12,381 bases of DNA from Candidatus Odyssella thessalonicensis (GTDB lineage: Bacteria > Pseudomonadota > Alphaproteobacteria > Bin65): NCBI GenBank assembly GCA_005240015.1, contig SBBV01000530.1:1-12381 (forward strand), written 5' to 3'. A model generated the notes under the pieces. That model made no database searches. It was not told where the DNA came from and worked only from the letters and a program-made list of their open reading frames with translations. Position numbers and translations under genes: made by a program. Below, in pieces: positions 6,495 to 12,381 of this stretch. Position 1 is the first letter of the stretch. Each line of letters begins with the position of its first letter.

Positions 6495-7251
6495 ATTCTA
6501 CGACCTCTCCGTAAGAAATCGTCTCACGACGCGAATCGGCAAGCTGCAGGACGAGCGCCCCCGATGGATCGAGCCCGACGAACTTCCCTTCCCGCTCGTC
6601 GCCGTTGCGCTTGATGCGCAGGGTTTCGCCGAGCGCGTGGGCGCGGGCCAGCCAAGCTTCGCGCAGCGGCGCGAAACCGGCGCCGAGCCAAAGCCGATAC
6701 CAGTGGTCGAAGCGTCCGGCGACCATCTCGAGCGCGCGCTCGACCGAAGGGTCGCCGCCGAGCGCCGCGAGGCTGGTCGCGGGCCAATTCGCCTTCTCCG
6801 GCGTCTCGGCGACGTTCAGGCCGATGCCGGCGACGAGCCAGTCGAGCGTCTCGGGCGTGCCGCGCGACTCGAGCAGGATGCCGGCGATCTTCTTGCCGCC
6901 GGCGAGCACGTCGTTGGGCCATTTGCACCTGGCAAGCGCACCTTTCGCAAGCTGCTCGATCGCCTCGGCCACCGCCACCGCGATGCCGAAGCCGAGTTCG
7001 CCGGCCTGCGCCGGCTTCACCGGCGGGCGCAGCACGAAAGAGGCGTAGAGATTGCCGTGCGGCGAAACCCACGTGCGGCCCCGGCGGCCGCGCCCCGCGG
7101 TCTGGATCGCGGCGGTGACGACGAGGCCCTCGCCGGCGCCGGCTTCCGCGAACCGGCGCGCCTCGTCATTGGTGCTGGCGACGCGGTCGAAGGCGATCCG
7201 CCGATAGCCCGCCGGCAACGCCGCTGTCCCACCGTTAGTGGGCGTCGTCAC
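6493..7251 (-). CDS. birA: Biotin--[acetyl-CoA-carboxylase] ligase
   Basis: Activates biotin as biotinyl-AMP and attaches it to the biotin carrier domain of carboxylases. The protein is 252 residues when started at GTG 7251, which overlaps the nuoN stop as GTGA; the frame is open far upstream through nuoN but that part is an out-of-frame shadow. Motifs: STNDEA (26-31), the biotin/adenylate-binding TAGRGRRGRTWVSPHGNLYASF (around 51-72; GRGRRG at 53-58), KWPNDV (110-115) and KKIAGILLE (120-128), AGIGLNV (141-147), then a small C-terminal SH3-like domain. There is no N-terminal helix-turn-helix, so it is a monofunctional (group I) ligase and not a biotin repressor. Its TGA lies at the edge of hairpin F of the downstream element. 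Biotin enzymes such as propionyl-CoA carboxylase feed the epimerase encoded later in the operon. Confidence 0.95.
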   Translation of the reverse strand: MTTPTNGGTAALPAGYRRIAFDRVASTNDEARRFAEAGAGEGLVVTAAIQTAGRGRRGRTWVSPHGNLYASFVLRPPVKPAQAGELGFGIAVAVAEAIEQLAKGALARCKWPNDVLAGGKKIAGILLESRGTPETLDWLVAGIGLNVAETPEKANWPATSLAALGGDPSVERALEMVAGRFDHWYRLWLGAGFAPLREAWLARAHALGETLRIKRNGDEREGKFVGLDPSGALVLQLADSRRETISYGEVVE

Positions 7252-8693
7252 CCGGCGAGGCTCTTCACGGCCTGCTCGGCGGCGCGCACGAGCGGGCCCG
7301 GGAACAGGAAGAAGAACAGCGTAAACGCCGCCGTGGCCGCCTGGATGAGGCCGAGCTCGCGCCCGGGCATGCGGTCGAACGCATCCGCCGGCTCGTCGAA
7401 GTACATGAGCTTCACGATGCGGATGTAATAGTAGGCCGCCACGACCGAGGCCAGGACGCCGAGGATCGCGAGCGTATAGAGCTTGGCGTCGATCGCGGCC
7501 ATGAACACGTAAAGCTTGCCCCAGAAGCCGGCGAGCGGCGGGATGCCGGCCATCGAGAACATCATGATCAGCAGCACGAGCGCCATTGCCGGCCGTGTCT
7601 TCGAGAGGCCCGCCAGATCGGGGATCGCCTCGACCATCTGGCCGCCGCGGCGCATGCAAAGCACCACGGCGAAGGCGCCGAGCGTCATCGCGATGTAGAT
7701 CGCCATGTAGATGAGCACGCCGCGATAGCCGGCCTCGGTGCCGGCCGCCAAGCCGATCAGCGCGTAGCCGACATGGCCGATCGAGCTGTAGGCGAGCAGA
7801 CGCTTGATGTTGCTCTGGTTGATCGCGGCGAAGGCGCCCAGCGCCATCGAGCCGATCGAGATCAGGATCAGCACCTGCTGCCACTGCCCGACCAGCTTGC
7901 CGAACGGACCGACCAGCACCGAGACGAAGAGGCCCATCGCGGCGAGCTTGGGCGCCGCCGAGAAGAAGGCCGTCACCGGCGTGGGGGCACCCTCGTAGAC
8001 GTCGGGGGTCCACATGTGGAACGGGAAGGCCGAAACCTTGAACGCCAAGCCCACCATCACGAAGACGAGGCCGATGATGACGCCGACATTGCCGGCGTCC
8101 TTCTCGGTCAGCACGGTGGCGAGCTGGAAAAAGTTGGTCGAGCCGGTGAAGCCGTACACCAGCGAAGCGCCGTAGAGCAACATGCCGGAGGCGAGCGCGC
8201 CCAAGACGAAGTACTTCAAGCCGGCCTCGGTCGACTTCACCGAATCGCGCCGGAACGAGGCGACCACGTAGAGCGAGAGGCTCTGCAGCTCGAGGCCGAC
8301 ATAGAGCGCGATGAGGTCGTTGGCCGAGATCATCATCATCATGCCCGTGGTCGCGAGCATGATGAGGATCGGGAACTCGAACCGCGCGATGCCTTCGCGC
8401 TGGTTGTAGCCGATCGCCATGACGATGCCGAGCGCCGACGCGCCGAGCACCAGGATCTTCACGAACGCGGCGTAGAGGCTGACGGCGAACATGTCGGCGA
8501 ACAGCAGCAGCCGCCCGGTCGTGGGGCTGAGCCAGGCGACGAGCAGCGCCACCCACGCGAGGGTGATCACGGCGAGCCACGAGACCAGGCGCGTCGACTT
8601 CTCGCCCAGAAAGACGCCCAGCATCAGGAGCGCCATCGCCGAAGAGACGAGGACGATCTCCGGCAGCGCCGGCACGATCTGGACCCAGCTCAT
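7248..8693 (-). CDS. nuoN: NADH-quinone oxidoreductase subunit N
   Basis: Membrane-arm antiporter-like subunit of respiratory complex I, one of the proton-translocating modules. The protein is 481 residues with about 14 hydrophobic helices. Residues of the proton path are in their expected places: Glu135 ([13 protein letters not shown]), Lys219 ([14 protein letters not shown]) and Lys249 ([11 protein letters not shown]), matching E. coli E133, K217 and K247. The stretch [15 protein letters not shown] is typical of subunit N. The ATG at 8693 overlaps the nuoM TGA by 4 bp (ATGA), which fixes the start; the frame continues upstream only as a shadow inside nuoM. The stop overlaps the GTG of birA. 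Translation is probably coupled to nuoM. Confidence 0.97.
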   Translation of the reverse strand: MSWVQIVPALPEIVLVSSAMALLMLGVFLGEKSTRLVSWLAVITLAWVALLVAWLSPTTGRLLLFADMFAVSLYAAFVKILVLGASALGIVMAIGYNQREGIARFEFPILIMLATTGMMMMISANDLIALYVGLELQSLSLYVVASFRRDSVKSTEAGLKYFVLGALASGMLLYGASLVYGFTGSTNFFQLATVLTEKDAGNVGVIIGLVFVMVGLAFKVSAFPFHMWTPDVYEGAPTPVTAFFSAAPKLAAMGLFVSVLVGPFGKLVGQWQQVLILISIGSMALGAFAAINQSNIKRLLAYSSIGHVGYALIGLAAGTEAGYRGVLIYMAIYIAMTLGAFAVVLCMRRGGQMVEAIPDLAGLSKTRPAMALVLLIMMFSMAGIPPLAGFWGKLYVFMAAIDAKLYTLAILGVLASVVAAYYYIRIVKLMYFDEPADAFDRMPGRELGLIQAATAAFTLFFFLFPGPLVRAAEQAVKSLAG

Positions 8694-10270
8694 CGCGCCC
8701 CCACCACGCCCGGGAAGCAGGCGGCGTCGCGCGCGCAGATCGCCGCCTTGAAGTCGCTGACCAGGCCTTTGACCGAGGGCCCGATCACGTCGAGGAACGA
8801 CGACGGATAGACGCCCATCCAGATCACGAGCAGCACCAGCGGCGCGAAGACGATGACCTCGCGGAAATTGAGGTCGGTGATGGTCTTCAGGTCGGCGCGC
8901 ACCAATTGTCCGAAGATCACGCGGCGATAGAGCCAGAGCATATAGGTGCAGCCCAGCACCACGCCGCTCGCCGCCAGCACCGCGACCCAGACATTGGCCT
9001 GGAACGTGCCGAGCAGCACCAGGAACTCGCCGACGAAGCCGCTGGTGCCGGGCAGGCCCACCGAGGCCAGCATCATCACCATGAACACGAACGCGTATTT
9101 CGGCATGCGATGGACCAGGCCGCCATAGCGCTCGATCAGGCGCGTGTGCATTCGGTCGTAGACCACCCCGACGATCAGGAAGAGCGAGGCGGAGACGATG
9201 CCGTGGGAAAGCATCTGGAAGATGGCGCCCTGCACCGCCTGCTCGCCCAGCACCGCCTTGTCCTTGATCTGATGCGTGGCGGCGAAGATGCCGAGCGTCA
9301 CGAATCCCATGTGCGCAACGCTCGAATAGGCGACGAGCTTCTTCATGTCCTCCTGGGCGAGCGCCACCAGCGACGTGTAGATGATCGCCACGATCGAAAG
9401 CGCGTAGACCAGCGGCGTGAAGTAGATCGAGGCTTCGGGAAACATCGGCAGCGAGAAGCGCAGGAAGCCGTAGCCGCCCATCTTCAGCAGCACGCCGGCC
9501 AGCATCACCGAGCCCGCGGTCGGCGCTTCCACGTGCGCATCCGGCAGCCAGGTGTGCACCGGCCACATCGGCGTCTTCACCGCGAAGCTCGCGAAGAAGG
9601 CGAGCCAGAGCCAGGTCTGCATGCTCGCGTCGATGCCCTTGTCCTTGGCGAAGGCGAGCAGCGCCGGGATGTCGGTGGTCCCCGCCTGGAAATAGAGCGC
9701 GAACATCGCCAGCAGCATCAAGATCGAGCCGAGCAGCGTGTAGAGCACGAACTTGAACGCCGAGTAGACGCGCCGCTCGCCGCCCCAGATGCCGATAATG
9801 AGGAACATCGGGATCAGCACGCCCTCGAAGAAGACGTAGAAGGTCACGAGGTCGAGGGCGCAGAAGGTGCCGACCATCAAGGTTTCGAGCACCAGGAACG
9901 CGATCATGTATTCGCGCACGCGCTCTTTCACCGCCGTCCACGCCGAGATCACGCAGATCGGCGTCAGCAGGGTCGCGAGCAGCACGAAGAACATCGAGAT
10001 GCCGTCGACGCCCATCTTGTAGGTGAGCGTATAGTTGCCGGGCAGCTCGAACCACTTGAGCGTCTCGACGAACTGGAAGCCGGCCTTCGACTTGTCGAAA
10101 TTGATCCAGATCAGCAGCGAGACGAGGAACGTCGCGAGCGACGTCCAGAGCGCCATGTAGCGCGCGTTGCGGTTGGTCGCCTCCTCATCCCCGCGCACCA
10201 GCGCGAGGATGAAAAGCACGCCGACCAGCGGCAGGAACGTGACGACGGTGAGAAGCGGCCAGCTGGTCAT
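8690..10270 (-). CDS. nuoM: NADH-quinone oxidoreductase subunit M
   Basis: Second antiporter-like proton-pumping subunit of complex I. The protein is 526 residues, a little longer than the usual 500 or so, the excess being a C-terminal tail with two Cys ([10 protein letters not shown]). Functional residues are present: Glu149 in [10 protein letters not shown], Lys232 in [20 protein letters not shown] and Lys263 in [13 protein letters not shown], corresponding to E. coli E144, K234 and K265. The subunit M signature [18 protein letters not shown] is clear. The ATG at 10270 is 4 bp after the nuoL stop and has a GAGGT ribosome binding site 6 nt upstream, overlapping that stop. The last 4 bases overlap nuoN. 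Confidence 0.97.
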   Translation of the reverse strand: MTSWPLLTVVTFLPLVGVLFILALVRGDEEATNRNARYMALWTSLATFLVSLLIWINFDKSKAGFQFVETLKWFELPGNYTLTYKMGVDGISMFFVLLATLLTPICVISAWTAVKERVREYMIAFLVLETLMVGTFCALDLVTFYVFFEGVLIPMFLIIGIWGGERRVYSAFKFVLYTLLGSILMLLAMFALYFQAGTTDIPALLAFAKDKGIDASMQTWLWLAFFASFAVKTPMWPVHTWLPDAHVEAPTAGSVMLAGVLLKMGGYGFLRFSLPMFPEASIYFTPLVYALSIVAIIYTSLVALAQEDMKKLVAYSSVAHMGFVTLGIFAATHQIKDKAVLGEQAVQGAIFQMLSHGIVSASLFLIVGVVYDRMHTRLIERYGGLVHRMPKYAFVFMVMMLASVGLPGTSGFVGEFLVLLGTFQANVWVAVLAASGVVLGCTYMLWLYRRVIFGQLVRADLKTITDLNFREVIVFAPLVLLVIWMGVYPSSFLDVIGPSVKGLVSDFKAAICARDAACFPGVVGAR

Positions 10271-10274
10271 CCCG

Positions 10275-12230
10275 CTACCTCAGCACCCGGAACACGCCGA
10301 ACAGCTCCAGGGTGACGAACACGACGACGCCGACGAGGATCGCAAAGGCGTAGTGGTAGACGTAACCGGTCTGCAGCGCCGCCACGCGGCGCGCGGTCTT
10401 GATCGTGGTGGCGGCGATGCCGTCGGGCCCGAACCCGTCGATGACCTTGCCGTCGCCGCCGCGCCAGAGCAGGCGCCCCACCCAGAACGCGGGGCGCACG
10501 AAGATCGCGTCATAGAGCTCGTCGAAGTACCACTTGTTGAGCAGGAACTTGTAGAGCGGCTCGTGCTGTGCCGCGAGGCGCTCGGGCAGGCGCGAGCTCG
10601 TCATATAGGCGTACCAGGCGAGCGCGATGCCGAGCACGCCGACGACGGCCGGCAGCAGCGCCACCCAGATCGGCGAGTGATGCGCATGCTCGAGCGCCTT
10701 GTGCTCACCGACGATCTTGATCGATGGCCCCCAGAAGCTTTGCCAGCCCTCGCCGACGAACGATTTGTAGCCGAGATAGCCGGCCACGACCGCGCCGGCC
10801 GCAAGCACGATCAACGGCACCATCATCGTCCACGGTGTCTTCTCGATGTGCTCGTAGGTGTGCGGATCGCCGCGATAAGGCAGGTGGAAGGTCATGAAGA
10901 GAAGGCGCCAGGAATAGAACGCCGTCATCAGCGCCGCTGCGACGCCCGTCCAGAAAGCGAAATACCCGACATTGGTCTCGGCGCCGAAGGCCGATTCCAA
11001 GATGATGTCCTTCGAAAAGTACCCGGCAAAGAAGGGGATGCCGGCGAGCGCCAGGCTGCCGATCCACATCACGATCGCGACCGGCTTCATCTTGCTCCAG
11101 AGGCCGCCCATCTTCCGCATGTCCTGCTCGTGGTGCATGCCGTGGATCACGGCACCCGAGCCGAGGAACAGCAGCGCCTTGAAGAAGGCGTGCGTCATCA
11201 GATGGAAGATCGCCGCCGGATAGGCGGAGACGCCGGCGGCGAAGAACATGTAGCCGAGCTGCGAGCAGGTCGAATACGCGATCACGCGCTTGATGTCGTT
11301 CTGCACGAGGCCGATCGTGGCGGCGAAGAACGCGGTGATCGCGCCGATGACGGTGACGAGCGCGAGCGCATCGGGCGCGTACTCGAAGATCGGCGAAAGG
11401 CGCACGACCATGAACACGCCCGCCGTCACCATCGTGGCGGCGTGGATGAGGGCCGAGACCGGCGTCGGACCTTCCATCGCGTCGGGCAGCCAGGTGTGGA
11501 GCAGGAACTGGGCCGATTTCCCCATCGCGCCGATGAACAGCAGGATGCAGGCGATGGTGAGCGCGTATTGGCCATCCACCATGACACCGGCGAACGCGAT
11601 CTTCTTACCGGCTAGCTCCTGCGCCGCCGGCAGCACGGTGCCGAAGTCGAGCGAGCCGAAGATCATGAACACGGCGAAGATGCCGAGCGCGAAGCCGAAA
11701 TCGCCGACGCGGTTGACGACGAAGGCCTTGATCGCGGCGGCATTGGCCGAATCGCGGTGGTAATCATGGCCGATGAGGAAGTAGGAGCAGAGCCCGACGC
11801 CCTCCCAGCCGAAGAACATCTGCACGAAATTGTCCGCCGTCACCAGCATCAGCATCGCGAAGGTGAACAGCGAGATGTAGGCGAAGAAGCGCGGGATGCC
11901 CGAGTCCCCCTCCATGTAGCCGATCGAATAGAGGTGGATGAACGCCGAGCAGAAGGTGACGACGAACACCATCACCGCCGACAGCATGTCGTAGCGCAGC
12001 GCCCACGGGATCCGGAGTTCGCCCGAGGCGATCCAGGTGAAGACCTGGATGGTCGTCGGCTGCGGATTGGGTGTCGAGGCGAACTGCCAGAGGATGATGC
12101 AGCCCAGGATCGCCGACAGGAACAAAAGGCCCGTCGTGATGATCTGCGAAAGCCGGTCGCCGATGAGGCGGCCGAACAGGCCGGCGATCACTGCGCCCAG
12201 AAGCGGGAGGAAGACGGCGGCGGTGTACAA
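10275..12230 (-). CDS. nuoL: NADH-quinone oxidoreductase subunit L
   Basis: Distal antiporter-like proton-pumping subunit of complex I, which also carries the long lateral helix along the membrane arm. The protein is 651 residues, within the family range. Key residues: Glu143 ([16 protein letters not shown]), Lys238 ([21 protein letters not shown]) and Lys407 ([10 protein letters not shown]), equivalent to E. coli E144, K229 and K399. Subunit-L strings [19 protein letters not shown] and [22 protein letters not shown] are clear. The start is TTG: the coding frame has a stop 5 codons upstream with no ATG or GTG between, and [14 protein letters not shown] is what relatives begin with. It is 4 bp after the nuoK stop, with only a weak AGGG upstream. 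The C-terminal region (about 590-651) holds the last membrane helix. Confidence 0.97.
   Translation of the reverse strand: MYTAAVFLPLLGAVIAGLFGRLIGDRLSQIITTGLLFLSAILGCIILWQFASTPNPQPTTIQVFTWIASGELRIPWALRYDMLSAVMVFVVTFCSAFIHLYSIGYMEGDSGIPRFFAYISLFTFAMLMLVTADNFVQMFFGWEGVGLCSYFLIGHDYHRDSANAAAIKAFVVNRVGDFGFALGIFAVFMIFGSLDFGTVLPAAQELAGKKIAFAGVMVDGQYALTIACILLFIGAMGKSAQFLLHTWLPDAMEGPTPVSALIHAATMVTAGVFMVVRLSPIFEYAPDALALVTVIGAITAFFAATIGLVQNDIKRVIAYSTCSQLGYMFFAAGVSAYPAAIFHLMTHAFFKALLFLGSGAVIHGMHHEQDMRKMGGLWSKMKPVAIVMWIGSLALAGIPFFAGYFSKDIILESAFGAETNVGYFAFWTGVAAALMTAFYSWRLLFMTFHLPYRGDPHTYEHIEKTPWTMMVPLIVLAAGAVVAGYLGYKSFVGEGWQSFWGPSIKIVGEHKALEHAHHSPIWVALLPAVVGVLGIALAWYAYMTSSRLPERLAAQHEPLYKFLLNKWYFDELYDAIFVRPAFWVGRLLWRGGDGKVIDGFGPDGIAATTIKTARRVAALQTGYVYHYAFAILVGVVVFVTLELFGVFRVLR
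10277..10281 (-). promoter_or_regulatory. Ribosome binding site of nuoM
   Basis: The minus strand reads TGAGGTAGCGGG before the nuoM ATG; GAGGT is 6 nt from the start and overlaps the TAG stop of nuoL. It is the clearest Shine-Dalgarno sequence in this operon and settles the nuoM start. Confidence 0.65.
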
Positions 12231-12234
12231 GGGG

Positions 12235-12381
12235 TCAGCCCTTCATCACGTTGATGTCTTCCACCGCGATGGAGCCGCGATTGCGGAAGTAGACGACGAG
12301 GATCGCAAGGCCGATCGCGGCCTCGGCGGCCGCCACGGTCAAGACGAACATCGTGAAGATCTGGCCGACGAGGTCCTTGAG
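12235..12381 (-). CDS. nuoK: NADH-quinone oxidoreductase subunit K, partial (C-terminal 48 codons)
   Basis: Small three-helix membrane subunit of complex I. The frame runs off the right end of the window, so only the last 48 codons and the TGA (12235-12237) are seen. The fragment contains [20 protein letters not shown], with the conserved membrane Glu (E72 in E. coli) in the AAEAAIGLA string, then [21 protein letters not shown], the usual C-terminus of subunit K. It is followed after 4 bp by nuoL, the standard order. The remaining roughly half of the gene and the rest of the nuo cluster (nuoA-J) are expected beyond the right edge. Confidence 0.95.
   Translation of the reverse strand, partial: LKDLVGQIFTMFVLTVAAAEAAIGLAILVVYFRNRGSIAVEDINVMKG

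Larger units (their letters stand above)
6272..6496 (-). other. Repeat-derived 74-codon open frame bridging birA and coaX
   Basis: An open frame of 74 codons runs through the whole hairpin element. Its ATG overlaps the birA stop as ATGA (6493-6496) and its TGA shares a base with the coaX ATG as TGATG (6270-6274). The predicted peptide is low in recognisable structure and contains the repeated NPFGV/NPVGV and PG/PW strings that come from the palindromes, so it is probably not selected as a protein. Its interest is that ribosomes finishing birA could in principle continue by re-initiation through the element to coaX. No separate Shine-Dalgarno sequence is evident. I regard it as a possible coupling frame, not a confident gene. 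Confidence 0.25.

Noticed and set aside
7252..8580. Extension of the birA frame upstream, suggesting a 695-residue fusion protein
   Set aside because: The upstream part overlaps nuoN in another frame and is Arg-rich with no domain; the GTG at 7251 overlapping the nuoN stop is the natural start.
8906..11615. Long plus-strand open frames (469 and 482 codons) opposite nuoM and nuoL
   Set aside because: Same antisense effect: low-complexity charged products opposite clearly conserved membrane proteins.

Overview
This is a GC-rich chromosomal window in which nearly every base is coding. Gene content, gene order and protein sequences point to an alphaproteobacterium, probably of the Hyphomicrobiales/Rhodospirillales type. 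The diagnostic order, read on the minus strand, is nuoK-nuoL-nuoM-nuoN-birA-coaX-rnj-mce-DUF1467, a conserved alphaproteobacterial string. The genus cannot be fixed from the sequence alone.

Layout: bases 1-2991 (plus strand) hold an AcrB/MexF-type RND efflux permease whose N-terminus lies outside the window. All other genes are on the minus strand and converge on it, ending only 9 bp away. From right to left these are: the last 48 codons of nuoK (truncated by the window edge); nuoL, nuoM and nuoN, the three antiporter-like proton-pumping subunits of respiratory complex I; birA, biotin-protein ligase; coaX, type III pantothenate kinase; rnj, ribonuclease J; mce, methylmalonyl-CoA epimerase; and a small DUF1467 two-helix membrane protein. 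Most junctions are a 1-4 nt overlap or a 4 nt gap, so this reads as one long operon with translational coupling. It joins energy conservation (complex I) to cofactor supply (biotin attachment, CoA synthesis), RNA processing and propionyl-CoA/methylmalonyl-CoA metabolism. The last two can be linked to birA, since propionyl-CoA carboxylase is a biotin enzyme acting just before the epimerase.

Two places break this compact pattern, and both hold palindromic repeat elements. Between birA and coaX (6286-6494) lies a striking mirror-symmetric array of six hairpins: two 95-bp arms, each 17-bp hairpin / 10 / 31-bp hairpin / 20 / 17-bp hairpin, in inverted orientation around a 19-bp centre. Arm-to-arm differences inside the stems are compensatory, and all six hairpins carry a GNA triloop on one strand (plus strand in the left arm, minus strand in the right arm). 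Between mce and DUF1467 (3263-3365) is a different element: two 25-bp near-identical inverted arms, each a perfect 8-bp hairpin with a GNRA loop.

The main points for follow-up are the six-hairpin element and its exact fit between birA and coaX, including a 74-codon open frame joined to both genes by overlapping start/stop codons, and a pantothenate kinase that has Asn where the family normally has the ATP/Mg-binding Asp of its N-terminal motif. I saw no tRNA, rRNA, CRISPR array, insertion-sequence transposase or clear rho-independent terminator.
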